A DNA stretch of 64,000 bases, from assembly GCA_037189645.1 (NCBI GenBank), contig JBBCIY010000002.1, positions 62,001 through 126,000 on the forward strand, given 5' to 3'. Numbering within the stretch: position 1 is the first letter of the stretch; every line of letters starts with the position of its first letter. Origin of the DNA: Taishania sp037189645 (GTDB lineage: Bacteria; Bacteroidota; Bacteroidia; Flavobacteriales_D; Crocinitomicaceae). The notes under the pieces are model-generated. The model was not told the DNA's origin and did not search any database. It saw only the letters and a list, made by a program, of their open reading frames with translations. Shown in pieces: positions 1-8,376 of the stretch. Made by a program: the position numbers and the translations under genes.

Positions 1-106
1 GCATCTTGATGAGCTTTTTCTTGTTTGCATGTTCAAGAAAGGCTACCAGCAATGCCCCGGAAAATACAGAAGCCAAAAGTGCCAGAATGGTTAGACTAAT
101 TTCCAT
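1..106 (-). CDS. Partial membrane protein, possibly ZIP-family metal transporter (N-terminus only)
   Basis: Only the first 35 codons are in the window; the gene continues beyond base 1. The visible start reads MEISLTILALLASVFSGALL, one hydrophobic helix, followed by a basic KKK loop. This resembles the first membrane segment of bacterial ZIP divalent-metal transporters, but so little is present that other small membrane proteins are possible. The ATG overlaps the stop of the upstream methyltransferase gene (TAATG), so the two are probably translationally coupled. Confidence 0.4.
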   Translation of the reverse strand, partial: MEISLTILALLASVFSGALLVAFLEHANKKKLIKM

Positions 107-840
107 TAACGTTTTCTTGCTAAAAGTATTAAGCGATTGGAAGCCGTTTCATGAAACGCACCCAGATCGAAGTCGCCAAAGGTACGAATTAAATCAAATC
201 CGCAGGCATCCAGCAACTGTTCAAAATCGGATAATTTCAGTGCCTGGACCCGTTCCATATACTTGTGCTGCTTTCCTTCCGCTTCAAAATGGATATATTT
301 GAAGATATGCTGCCCGTCGTATTTCCGTGAGATAGTGAATGGAATACCGTCCACGGTTTTTGTTTCCTGTTCTACCAGGTTGGCAATGACCTTCGCAGCG
401 TTCATAAAATCAATGAGCAGGATTCCCCCTGGTTTCAGCATCTGCTGAACAGCCTTCAATACACGTTTGTTGTCTTCAGAAGAGTCGAAATACCCGAAGC
501 TGGTGAATAGATTAAAAACAGCGTCGAACTGCTCTCCCGGGATGACTTCACGCATATCATGAACTCTGAATTGCAGGTTCTCATTGCTGAGGCCTGCGGC
601 AAAATCAATGCTCTGGTGAGACAGATCGACACCCAGGACCTTATATCCGTGTGTGAACAATGTAATGGAGTGCCGTCCTTTTCCGCAAGCCAGGTCCAGT
701 ACATAGCTGTTTTGCGGCAGCTGTATATAATCTACGAGATTGCCGATAAACGCTTCCGCTTCCCTGTTGTCGCGATTCTTGTAAAGAATGTGATAATAAT
801 CTGTATCGAACCAAGATTCAAACCAATTTGGATTTTCCAT
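106..840 (-). CDS. Class I SAM-dependent methyltransferase
   Basis: A 244-residue cytoplasmic protein with a Rossmann-type SAM-binding fold. Motif I reads VLDLACGKGRHSI near residues 48-60, an acidic residue follows at the end of strand 2 (VLGVDLS), and the motif IV region is DAVFNLFTSFGYF. It matches small-molecule or unassigned methyltransferases of the Methyltransf_25 type. The substrate cannot be read from the sequence. It overlaps the following transporter-like gene by one base, suggesting an operon read leftwards. Confidence 0.8.
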   Translation of the reverse strand: MENPNWFESWFDTDYYHILYKNRDNREAEAFIGNLVDYIQLPQNSYVLDLACGKGRHSITLFTHGYKVLGVDLSHQSIDFAAGLSNENLQFRVHDMREVIPGEQFDAVFNLFTSFGYFDSSEDNKRVLKAVQQMLKPGGILLIDFMNAAKVIANLVEQETKTVDGIPFTISRKYDGQHIFKYIHFEAEGKQHKYMERVQALKLSDFEQLLDACGFDLIRTFGDFDLGAFHETASNRLILLARKR

Positions 841-934
841 GAATGCAAAGGTACGTTTTTACGGGGTTAAAGTGGTCTGAAAGGATGAGGTAAAACAAAA
901 AAATCGATTTTTATCAGATTTTCTTGTAATAAAA

Positions 935-965
935 CTTGCAAAACGAAATAAAAAGACTACTTTTG
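935..965 (+). promoter_or_regulatory. Promoter of tRNA-Lys
   Basis: A CTTG element at 935-938 is followed after 19 bases by TACTTTTG at 958-965, matching the Bacteroidota consensus TTTG-N19-TAnnTTTG. It lies about 30 bases before the mature tRNA, as expected for the tRNA promoter. Confidence 0.65.
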
Positions 966-995
966 CCCCCGCAATTGTTGTTTATTCAATTGTAT

Positions 996-1068
996 GATTC
1001 CGTAGCTCAGCTGGTAGAGCAATACACTTTTAATGTATGGGTCCTGGGTTCGAGCCCCAGCGGGATCA
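996..1068 (+). tRNA. tRNA-Lys (anticodon TTT)
   Basis: A 73-nt cloverleaf can be folded by eye. The acceptor stem GATTCCG pairs with CGGGATC; the D arm is GCTC/GAGC; the anticodon stem ATACA/TGTAT encloses loop CTTTTAA, so the anticodon is TTT. The T arm is CTGGG/CCCAG around the TTCGAGC loop. CCA is not encoded. Its 3' part (1056-1066) is repeated at 28609-28619, so it serves as the attachment site of the downstream integrative element. Confidence 0.96.
1056..1066 (+). repeat. attL core, 11-bp direct repeat
   Basis: CCCAGCGGGAT lies at the T-stem/acceptor end of tRNA-Lys and is identical to 28609-28619. Tyrosine integrases of this type commonly cross over within tRNA 3' ends, so this is read as the attL core. 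Confidence 0.75.
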
Positions 1069-1100
1069 CAAAAAGCCACCTAATTAGGTGGCTTTTTTCA
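1069..1100 (+). terminator. Intrinsic terminator of tRNA-Lys
   Basis: The arms AAAAGCCACC and GGTGGCTTTT surround a TAATTA centre and run into a T tract. It directly follows the tRNA and lies inside the integrated element, so insertion of the element supplies or replaces the tRNA terminator. Confidence 0.85.
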
Positions 1101-1193
1101 TTAACAACAGCCAATTCCTATTAAAATCAACACTTTAGCGATTCCTCCAAATAGCGGTAAAAACAAATAAAACCATCAGAATAGAAACTTTTT

Positions 1194-1217
1194 GTCACCT
1201 ATTCAGTCACCGGTTTT
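1194..1217 (+). repeat. Integrase arm-type site, left end
   Basis: Two GTCACC hexamers are separated by six bases (TATTCA) and followed by GGTTTT. The same arrangement appears at 28530-28553 and, as GTGACC, at 28722-28745. A single inverted GGTGAC follows at about 1231. Arrangement and position just upstream of the integrase suggest accessory integrase or excisionase binding sites. Confidence 0.65.
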
Positions 1218-1336
1218 TTTGCTTTATTTTGGTGACAGAAAACACTTACACACCATGTGTAGTAAGCCTTTTCGATGTCGTTCGTCCCGTTTTATCGAAT
1301 GATTTTTTGATACAAAAACATCAAAAATTCAACGCT

Positions 1337-2596
1337 ATGATTACAAAGCAAAAAGTCAGAATCGTGTATCGTCTGAATACACAAAAACAGAAAGAAGGAA
1401 AACACCCTGTTTTCATGCGGATTTTCGTGGACAGCAAAAAATCCGAAGTCTTTACAGAACAACATGTTTCATTTGCACACTGGGACAACAGTGCAAAGAA
1501 AGTACGTTCAGCCTGCAAAGAAGCCGATTACATCAACAGCTATCTGGACAACCTGAAAGCCAAAGTTCAGAACCAATTTTACGAGTTGCGAAGCCAGGGA
1601 AAAGAAATCACTTCGGAATTATTGAAAAATCAACTGTTGGGTATCGAAGAACAACCCAAGCACAAAACCATTCTCGAAGCTTTCGACTACCACAATTTAA
1701 AACTATCCGAACAAGTCAAGATTGGCAAAGTAGTTTCAAAAACACATACACGTTATGTCATTACCAAAAACAAAGTTTTGTCATTCATGCAACACCAGTA
1801 CAAAAAAGACAACATGTCACTGCCCGAAATGCGTTTACGTTTTGTAACAGAATTTGAACATTATCTATTGACCATCGATAGACTCCAATCCAACACCGCA
1901 CACAAATACATCAAGAACCTCAAAAAGATTATGAACATGGCAGTTGGTTTGGACTGGATTCCCTCAAACCCATTCAACCAGTTCAAATGTTCTTACACCA
2001 ATCCCGAACGGGAGATTTTAAACCAGGATGAAATAGCTATCCTGTTAAACAAAAAACTCCACGCTCCACGGTTGGAAGAAGTTCGTGACGTATTCATCTT
2101 TTGTTGTTACACAGGCTTTGCCTATTCAGATGTATATGAGTTCAAACAAAATGCAGTAATGAAAGGTCTGGACGGTAATTTATGGTTATCCACTTTACGC
2201 CAAAAGACAGGAACAAAAGAAAGTGTTCCTTTGCTTCCTGTAGCTTTGGAAATCATTGAAAAATACCGCAACCATGAGTATTGCACGAAATACGATAAAT
2301 TGCTACCTGTCAACAGCAATCAGCGTTACAATGCTTATCTAAAAGAAATAGCCGACATCTGTGGAATCAATAAAACATTAACCTCTCATATTGCCCGCCA
2401 TACCTTTGCAACAACAATCACACTTGCAAACGGAGTTCCCATTGAAACCGTGTCGGCAATGCTCGGTCATAATTCAATCCGCACTACGCAGATTTACGCT
2501 AAAGTCGTGGAGCAGAAAGTAAGCGACGATATGCAGTTACTTCGAGAAAAATTATTCGCACAATCAAACCAATCATTAACCGCCAAAATCAGCTAA
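1337..2596 (+). CDS. Tyrosine recombinase/phage integrase family protein
   Basis: A 419-residue site-specific recombinase with a phage_int_SAM-like N-terminal region (arm and core binding, about residues 1-200) and a C-terminal catalytic domain. Visible catalytic residues are H351 and R354 in HIARHTF, H378 in LGHNS and the nucleophile Y387 in TTQIYAKV. The usual first Arg is replaced in the CYTGFAYSDV segment, as in many Bacteroidota element integrases. The frame is open from a GTG at 1229, but the ATG at 1337 gives the standard family start. It lies next to tRNA-Lys and most likely integrates and excises the island there. Confidence 0.93.
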   Translation: MITKQKVRIVYRLNTQKQKEGKHPVFMRIFVDSKKSEVFTEQHVSFAHWDNSAKKVRSACKEADYINSYLDNLKAKVQNQFYELRSQGKEITSELLKNQLLGIEEQPKHKTILEAFDYHNLKLSEQVKIGKVVSKTHTRYVITKNKVLSFMQHQYKKDNMSLPEMRLRFVTEFEHYLLTIDRLQSNTAHKYIKNLKKIMNMAVGLDWIPSNPFNQFKCSYTNPEREILNQDEIAILLNKKLHAPRLEEVRDVFIFCCYTGFAYSDVYEFKQNAVMKGLDGNLWLSTLRQKTGTKESVPLLPVALEIIEKYRNHEYCTKYDKLLPVNSNQRYNAYLKEIADICGINKTLTSHIARHTFATTITLANGVPIETVSAMLGHNSIRTTQIYAKVVEQKVSDDMQLLREKLFAQSNQSLTAKIS

Positions 2597-2711
2597 TCAT
2601 GAAAAAGACACGGAAATTGAAAATTCAATCGAAAATAGTGAGTCATGTTTGTTCTTCGAGCCATTTTCTTTTTAAAAGGATTTTAGGAACAACAACCATG
2701 ATAATAGAACA

Positions 2712-2750
2712 CCTGTCAACTACATTCAGTATTTGGCGGGTTTTTATGAA
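2712..2750 (+). pseudogene. Fragment of a second copy of the 6532-7272 gene
   Basis: CCTGTCAACTACATTCAG here is identical to 6550-6567, and the next 21 bases still match at about 13 positions. The encoded peptide (PVNYIQ, then a GFYE block) matches the start of the replication-protein-like gene at 6532. The frame soon diverges, so only codons about 7-19 remain. It suggests the block at about 2750-5120 was inserted, or the core rearranged, next to this relic. The rest of 2597-2814 shows no convincing gene. Confidence 0.6.
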
Positions 2751-2814
2751 ATTAAATTATTATGTGCCATAACAGTAATAAATAATTACTATATCTTTAC
2801 CTAAAAGGGAACAA

Positions 2815-3612
2815 ATGTTTTACCAAAAAATATACCCAACGGAACTATTGCAGAGATATGTTCGCTACTTTTGGGTATTAGAAGGAAATGGTTTAGATTT
2901 TTCCCAAAAGACTACTTTTAAAATAATGTCAGACGGTTTGCCAGGTCTTATTTTTCAGACAAACAAAAAGGCATTTCGAGACAGGGACAATAAGGAATTA
3001 CCACAATTATTTCTATACGGACAAACTACACGATATACGGAACAAATAGCAATAAACAGTTTCCAAAATATTGGGATTTACTTTCAACCGAATGCACTTA
3101 AATCAATCTTTGGAATAGACGCAAACGAACTAACGAACCTGCATATTGATATAGACGATATACTAAAAACTAATATAACCGAACAGATTTCAAATACTAC
3201 GAGCACTAATGAAAAGATAGAATTGCTGACCGCTTTCCTGTTACAACAGGTTAAACGAATAAACATCAGCAGTGAACAGCTAAATTTTGCAATTTCACAA
3301 CTGGAAAAAGGAATGAGTTTGCAAGGTATACAAAATGAGCTTAAAATATCCGAACGTTCATTGGAACGATATTTCAAACAGCATATAGGTATATCGCCCA
3401 AGTTGTATTCTAGAATAAATCGCTTTCAGTCCGCTTTGGAAAGCATACGTCAAACCCAATTTAATAAATTGACTGACATCGCTTATGAAAGTGATTATTT
3501 TGATCAATCACATTTTATTAGAGATTTCAGAGAATTTGCAGGAACAAGTCCAAAAAAGTTCAAACTCCATTCGAATGAGATAGTATCGAATTTTCCGGAA
3601 TGGAAAATTTAG
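2815..3612 (+). CDS. AraC-family transcriptional regulator
   Basis: A 265-residue protein. The N-terminal ~150 residues resemble the DUF6597 sensor region (FWVLEGNG, GLIFQ, YGQTTRYTE). The C-terminal part holds two helix-turn-helix motifs of the AraC type, ending in the typical DIAYESDYFDQSHFIRDFREFAGTSP pattern near residues 220-245. It is followed in the same direction by a NAD(P)-binding protein gene and an ASCH-domain gene, which it probably controls. Confidence 0.9.
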   Translation: MFYQKIYPTELLQRYVRYFWVLEGNGLDFSQKTTFKIMSDGLPGLIFQTNKKAFRDRDNKELPQLFLYGQTTRYTEQIAINSFQNIGIYFQPNALKSIFGIDANELTNLHIDIDDILKTNITEQISNTTSTNEKIELLTAFLLQQVKRINISSEQLNFAISQLEKGMSLQGIQNELKISERSLERYFKQHIGISPKLYSRINRFQSALESIRQTQFNKLTDIAYESDYFDQSHFIRDFREFAGTSPKKFKLHSNEIVSNFPEWKI

Positions 3613-3675
3613 ATACTGTCGGTTTTATCCAATTTTATTGAAAACAGACTTGATAATTTTGCTTCAAAAAGAGTT

Positions 3676-4530
3676 ATGATAGCTATTACAGGAGCAAACG
3701 GAAATTTAGGCAAAGCGACTATTTCATTTTTATTACAGAAAGTCGACCCAACAAAAATTGTTGCCATCGTCAGAAAACCCGAAACGGTAAACGATTTTAA
3801 GGAACAAGGCGTAATTATAATGCAAGCAGATTATAACGATTATGATACGCTCAAACAAGTCTTTAAAGATGTAGAAAAAGTCCTGCATATCTCCACTATT
3901 GGAGTAGATGTAAAAACCGCCCAACGGCAGGAAAAAAATGTGGTAAACGCATTGGTAGAAAATAACGTCAAGCACATTGTCTACACAAGTATGGTTCAGA
4001 CCCAAACTGACAGGATATTTGAAGGAACAAAAACGTCATACGAAACGGAAGAAAGGATAAAAGAAACAGCAATCCCTTACACGGTTTTCAGAAACAGCAT
4101 GTATATGGAAGCAATACCCGAACTGATTGGAAATGCTTTTCAGACTGGCGAAATTCGTTATCCATCGGGAAATGGAAAAGTAAGTTTTGTATCGCGGATA
4201 GATATCGCGGAAGCCATTTCAAACGTATTAACAGAAAGCGTACACGACAACCAAATTTATGAAATAACAGGCAATATAGCTTATTCATTTGCTGAATTGG
4301 CACAGCTGATAAATACAGAAAAGAGTACAACTGTAAATCATACTGATATTTCAGATAAGGTTTTCCGAGAAGAATTGATTAGCTACCAAATACCTTTTGA
4401 AGTTGTGGATTTATTGGTAAGTATGGCAAACGGAATTAAAGCGGGCGAGTTTTCCTATATAGATAATTCACTTGAAAAATTGCTTGGTAGAAAGCCATTA
4501 GACTTGAACGAGTATATAAAAGATTTGTAA
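3676..4530 (+). CDS. NmrA-like NAD(P)-binding protein (atypical SDR)
   Basis: A 284-residue Rossmann protein starting ITGANGNLGKATISFLL, the GxxGxxG dinucleotide site at residues 5-12. It resembles NAD(P)H-binding, NmrA/QorB-type atypical short-chain dehydrogenases, which act as redox sensors or quinone reductases. The catalytic YxxxK of classical SDRs is not evident. It follows the AraC regulator and ends two bases before the ASCH gene, implying one transcript. Substrate unknown. Confidence 0.82.
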   Translation: MIAITGANGNLGKATISFLLQKVDPTKIVAIVRKPETVNDFKEQGVIIMQADYNDYDTLKQVFKDVEKVLHISTIGVDVKTAQRQEKNVVNALVENNVKHIVYTSMVQTQTDRIFEGTKTSYETEERIKETAIPYTVFRNSMYMEAIPELIGNAFQTGEIRYPSGNGKVSFVSRIDIAEAISNVLTESVHDNQIYEITGNIAYSFAELAQLINTEKSTTVNHTDISDKVFREELISYQIPFEVVDLLVSMANGIKAGEFSYIDNSLEKLLGRKPLDLNEYIKDL

Positions 4531-4532
4531 TT

Positions 4533-5120
4533 ATGTTGTTTAAGGAAGTACATCTGCAAGGTATTAAATCGGGAAAAATCACATTGGCATTTCGTAAGTG
4601 GCAAAAAGCTTCTGTAAAATACGGAAGCCTTATACATACGTCTGTCGGCTTGATTGAAATTGGCAATATTGAAACCGTAAACGAAACTGATATAACCGAA
4701 CAAGAAGCAATACAGGCAGGTTTTACAGACAAAGAGCAATTACTAAAATCATTTACACACAATAGTACAGGAACTATTTTTAAAATAGCTGTTCGTTATC
4801 ATTCTGGAGACCCACGAATAAAGTTAAGAGAGCAAACCGAACTATCAGAACAGGAATTTGCTGATTTAAAAAAGAAATTAGAACGGTTAGACAATTACAG
4901 CAAACAGGGGCACTGGACTAACAAAGTTCTATTAACCATAAAAGATAATCCTAATTTACATGCCATAGGTATTGCAGAATTAACAGGCTTTGAAAAAGAA
5001 TGGTTAAAACTGAATATTCGAAAACTGAAAAATTTAGGATTGACCATAAGTTATAATGTTGGCTACGAGCTTTCACCATTGGGAAAAGAATGTTTAAACA
5101 AACTTTCTAAATCAAACTAA
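4533..5120 (+). CDS. ASCH-like domain protein with C-terminal winged-helix-like region
   Basis: A 195-residue protein. The N-terminal 75 residues (KSGKITLAFRKW, GLIEIG, ITEQEAIQAGF) resemble ASCH/PUA-like domains, which bind RNA or modified nucleosides. The C-terminal ~75 residues (IGIAELTGFEKEWLKLNIRKLKNLGL) look like a winged helix-turn-helix. Its stop TAA shares a base with the next ATG at 5120, so translation of the two is likely coupled. The function is not known from sequence alone. Confidence 0.6.
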   Translation: MLFKEVHLQGIKSGKITLAFRKWQKASVKYGSLIHTSVGLIEIGNIETVNETDITEQEAIQAGFTDKEQLLKSFTHNSTGTIFKIAVRYHSGDPRIKLREQTELSEQEFADLKKKLERLDNYSKQGHWTNKVLLTIKDNPNLHAIGIAELTGFEKEWLKLNIRKLKNLGLTISYNVGYELSPLGKECLNKLSKSN

Positions 5121-6016
5121 TGCCTAATCGTTATCACATAAAACAAACCGTTCAATTTCCTGAACAATCAACTGTTCCAAAAGAACAGTCAGAAAATGTT
5201 TTATTTGATATTTTTCAGGAACATGTAATTGATAACACCGCCTATTGTCAGGCATTAATGACAAAAATATTAAAGCTTCCTTATGCCCAACTTCCTGATT
5301 TCTTTTCTCATCATTGTGATTTCATTGTAGATCCCGTTAAATGGCTGAACAAACTCGAAAAGCTCATTTCCGAAAATGAAGAACTGTTTGTAGACAACAC
5401 CAAACGAGGTCGGATGATGAAATGTTATACCATTATCGAAAGCAAACGAAAAGAACTGGATTTATACCGAAAACGCAAGGAAAAACCGCCAATGCAATAC
5501 ATCAATGCAGATTGTGAAGTGCGGTATTTTTCATTTCGGGAAGTAAAAAGCAAAGTCAATGCAATGGCAGATTACACAGACAAAATCATGTTTCTCACAA
5601 AAGAAAAATTCGATTACGAACAGGCAAGTATCGATTTCATCAATCCTAAATTACCTGATTATTCCGACCAGTGTCAAAGAGAAATTGACCAAATTCAACA
5701 TTTAATTCGTTTAACACAGGAATTGTCCAAACAACAAATGAAAAAGACAGGAACTTCATTTCATCGACTAAAAATCAACTGCAACATCAATCAATTGGTA
5801 GACATCTTTTATCAGTTACATCGGGAGTTATTTATCAACGGAAAACCAATCATTGACGGCAATATCAATGATTTCATAACCGTAATAGTCAATTCATTCG
5901 TTGACAAAGACGGAAGAGAACTAAGCCCTGAAACCATCAGAACCATAATGACACCTTCCAAAGTCGAAAAACGCCCCAAACCCTACAAACGTATAGACAT
6001 CGACAAACTACTTTGA
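5120..6016 (+). CDS. RteC-like mobile-element protein
   Basis: A 298-residue cytoplasmic protein with no signal or membrane segment. Its C-terminal ~90 residues (INCNINQLVDIFYQLH, then NGKPIIDGNINDF, ending in a basic KRIDIDKLL tail) resemble the C-terminal domain of RteC. In CTnDOT, RteC is a DNA-binding activator of excision. Position between the cargo and the HTH gene fits a regulator of element excision. The similarity is remote, so the name is an inference. Confidence 0.55.
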   Translation: MPNRYHIKQTVQFPEQSTVPKEQSENVLFDIFQEHVIDNTAYCQALMTKILKLPYAQLPDFFSHHCDFIVDPVKWLNKLEKLISENEELFVDNTKRGRMMKCYTIIESKRKELDLYRKRKEKPPMQYINADCEVRYFSFREVKSKVNAMADYTDKIMFLTKEKFDYEQASIDFINPKLPDYSDQCQREIDQIQHLIRLTQELSKQQMKKTGTSFHRLKINCNINQLVDIFYQLHRELFINGKPIIDGNINDFITVIVNSFVDKDGRELSPETIRTIMTPSKVEKRPKPYKRIDIDKLL

Positions 6017-6242
6017 TAATCTGCATTTTGCGGTAAATCATTCATATTTTATCGAAACCTGAACTAAAAAGTCCTTTTTCAGTCAGAACAGTACTGAATA
6101 CATCGCTATCCCAATCCCCACAAACCATTAGACACCAATAAAATCCCGAAAATTATTAAGTCCCGAAAAGACCTTTTAGGTATTTTTTGACTCCCCATAG
6201 TTTTTCTGTTTTGCCCTTTATCAATCCCATAAATAAGTAAAA

Positions 6243-6530
6243 ATGGCAATAGAAATTATTACAATGGAAGACTTGGAACGTTTTGGAGACAAGTTAACGG
6301 AAACACTTCGTTCGATCATCGAAGAAAACAAAAATCAACCCGTAAAGCAGGAAGAAACCATCTGGCTCAAATCACATCAGGTACAACGAATGCTCGGAAT
6401 TTCTCCCGGAACATTGCAAAACCTGAGAATCAACGGTACACTTCCCTATTCCAAAGTCGGAGGAGTAATTTTCTACGACAGAAGAGAAATCGTTACCGTG
6501 ATGGAAGCCAACAAACGCAATTCCCTGTAA
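6243..6530 (+). CDS. Helix-turn-helix (MerR/excisionase-type) DNA-binding protein
   Basis: A 95-residue protein with a C-terminal HTH_17-type domain: LKSHQVQRMLGISPGTLQNL, then LPYSKVGGVIFYDRREI, from about residue 43 to 85. This form is typical of Bacteroidota element proteins used as excisionases or as replication/mobilisation regulators. It lies one base upstream of the next gene, so the two form an operon. Confidence 0.8.
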   Translation: MAIEIITMEDLERFGDKLTETLRSIIEENKNQPVKQEETIWLKSHQVQRMLGISPGTLQNLRINGTLPYSKVGGVIFYDRREIVTVMEANKRNSL

Positions 6531-6531
6531 C

Positions 6532-7272
6532 ATGGAAGCCACTGAAAAGCCTGTCAACTACATTCAGCACATGACAGGCTTTTATGAATTAATCGCCGGC
6601 GACAATCGGCTGACAACAGCACATGTCAGCCTATATATGGCATTGTTCCAGTTTTGGAACCTCAACCGTTTTCAAAACCCCATTTCAATTAGTAGAAACG
6701 AAATGATGGAAATATCAAAGATTGGTTCAACCAACACCTATACTAAATGTCTAAAGGAATTGGATAAATACGGCTATATCCAATATTTACCCTCATTCAA
6801 TCCGTTGAAAGGAAGTACCGTTAACCTGTTCGATTTCAATAAGGGTACTGATAATAGTTGTGATAAAGGTAGTAGTAAAGGTACTGATAAAGCTTCCGAA
6901 AGGCTTGTGCGACCTTCTATAAACAATACAAACAAAAGAAAACATATAAACATTAAAACAATAGAGAAAGAAAATTCGCAAAACGAATTTCCACCCGTTC
7001 CAAAAAATAAGAAAATGAAAAAGTTTACCATTCCGGATTTACAGGAAGTACAATCATACTTTCTCGAAAAACAAAACACACAAACCGAAGCCGAACGCTT
7101 TTTCAACTACTTTGAATCCAACGGTTGGTTAGTCGGAGGAAAAACAAAAATGAAAGACTGGAAAGCAGCTGCCCGAAACTGGATGATGCGATCAAAAGAA
7201 TTTCAAAAAGAAAAACAACCTGACAACCCACTCAGTACCAACCAAAACAAAGACTACTCAATTCCCCTGTAA
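6532..7272 (+). CDS. Replication-initiation-like DNA-binding protein of mobile element
   Basis: A 246-residue protein. Residues 10-90 (FYELI, LTTAHVSLYMALFQFWN, ISRNEMMEISKIGSTNTYTKCLKEL) form a winged-helix-like N-terminal domain. A low-complexity Ser/Lys/Asn linker follows. The C-terminal segment near 165-220 (VQSYFLEK, RFFNYFESNGW, MKDWKAAARNWM) is like the DnaD/helicase-loader C-terminal motif. Together with the ATPase downstream it suggests a DnaD/DnaC-like replication module. A fragment of a second copy is at 2712-2750. Confidence 0.6.
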   Translation: MEATEKPVNYIQHMTGFYELIAGDNRLTTAHVSLYMALFQFWNLNRFQNPISISRNEMMEISKIGSTNTYTKCLKELDKYGYIQYLPSFNPLKGSTVNLFDFNKGTDNSCDKGSSKGTDKASERLVRPSINNTNKRKHINIKTIEKENSQNEFPPVPKNKKMKKFTIPDLQEVQSYFLEKQNTQTEAERFFNYFESNGWLVGGKTKMKDWKAAARNWMMRSKEFQKEKQPDNPLSTNQNKDYSIPL

Positions 7273-7542
7273 ATAAAAAATGAATGAAAATAGTAAACAA
7301 CCAATTGGTTTTCGAAGAAGGATTTAAAAACGGCCCTTATGCAGAATGTCGTCAAAAAACAAACGAATGGAGCGTTAAGAACATCTGGTGTTTGAGCCGA
7401 CGTTGTGAAACAAGTCGAGCGAGTTTCAGATGTTTAGCGGAATGACGTGTAGTTTTTAGACATTCAAGTACAGGCCTAGACTTTTGGGCTCAACCTTTTT
7501 TGGCAATGCAAAAAGGTTGAAAACATCAAAAACAGTAGTAAT
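7273..7542 (+). other. Intergenic stretch with a tiny ORF and a perfect hairpin
   Basis: An ATG at 7284 opens 53 codons ending at 7445 (start MKIVNNQLVFEEGFKNG); coding status is uncertain. The part after about 7380 is richer in G+C than the rest of the element. At 7491-7519 CAACCTTTTT and AAAAAGGTTG form a perfect 10-bp stem with a 9-base loop. It could be a terminator, a transfer or replication signal, or an RNA structure. I cannot decide which. Confidence 0.35.
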
Positions 7543-8166
7543 ATGGAACTACCATACAAAATAGAAAACAACACACGAATCTTTGATTGGCAGCAAACCT
7601 GTCACTACCTCATCCACATCGGCAAATTACGATACGGACAAAGCTTCACGCTCCACAAAGAAGACCTGAAAATCATTTACCGCTTGGTGCTATACATCAT
7701 CCGTGACGAAGAAAACTGCAAACAACGAAACATCGATCTCAACAAAGGAGTTTTATTACTTGGCCCGGTTGGTTGCGGCAAAACCTCCCTGATGACCTTA
7801 ATCCAGGAACTCGCATTTCCCGAATTTCGTTATCGAGTCAAACCAACCAGAGACATTGCCTTTGAATTCCAAAAAGAAGGCTACGACATCATCCACCGTT
7901 ACGGAAAATCAAAACACACCATCTGCTTAGACGATTTAGGAGTAGAACGAAACATCAAATTCTACGGAAACGAATGCAACACCATCGGAGAAATACTCTT
8001 ACACCGCTACGACCTCCTGATTCATTCCGGAACCGTTACCCATGCCACTACCAACCTCAACGCAGAAGAACTTGAACAAATGTATGGCAACCGTGTCCGG
8101 TCAAGATTGCGGGAAATGTTTAATCTCATTTCCTTTCCTGTTTCGTCCCAAGACAAGAGGAAGTGA
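7543..8166 (+). CDS. DnaC/IstB-like AAA+ ATPase
   Basis: A 207-residue ATPase with Walker A GPVGCGKTS at about residues 74-82, Walker B TICLDDLGVE near 130, sensor I around HATTNLNAEEL and the arginine-finger region YGNRVRSRLREM. Its size and motifs match helicase loaders of the DnaC/IstB group. Pairing with the DnaD-like protein upstream suggests it loads the host replicative helicase onto the excised element. A role as a transposition helper is possible but no transposase is present. Confidence 0.8.
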   Translation: MELPYKIENNTRIFDWQQTCHYLIHIGKLRYGQSFTLHKEDLKIIYRLVLYIIRDEENCKQRNIDLNKGVLLLGPVGCGKTSLMTLIQELAFPEFRYRVKPTRDIAFEFQKEGYDIIHRYGKSKHTICLDDLGVERNIKFYGNECNTIGEILLHRYDLLIHSGTVTHATTNLNAEELEQMYGNRVRSRLREMFNLISFPVSSQDKRK

Positions 8167-8274
8167 TTAAAACCATTCAATGGGTGGTGCAATCAATTCA
8201 ATCGTTTACGATTTTTCTTCTTAACGGCGATTTTCGCTGTCAACTTAAAAGGTCATAAATTAATTCAATCATAT

Positions 8275-8307
8275 TTTGTCCCAAATAGTTGCCAAAATTG
8301 GGACAAA
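8275..8307. promoter_or_regulatory. Operator 1a (TTTGTCCCAA palindrome)
   Basis: Arms TTTGTCCCAA (8275-8284) and TTGGGACAAA (8298-8307) are perfectly inverted with a 13-base spacer. An identical palindrome with identical spacing is at 8581-8613. AbiEi-type antitoxins autoregulate by binding inverted repeats upstream of their own gene, so this is a probable binding site of the 8633 protein. Confidence 0.7.
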
Positions 8308-8376
8308 TTTCAGCGACAAATTTTAAAACAATCGTTTAATGAAACTATAGATATAACAATAGATACAGCTTGTTTT

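Noticed and set aside
936..1124. Open reading frame across tRNA-Lys
   Set aside because: It consists of the tRNA gene and its terminator read as codons.
2599..2772. 57-codon frame after the integrase
   Set aside because: No codon bias or known motif; it overlaps, in another frame, the recognisable relic of the 6532 gene.
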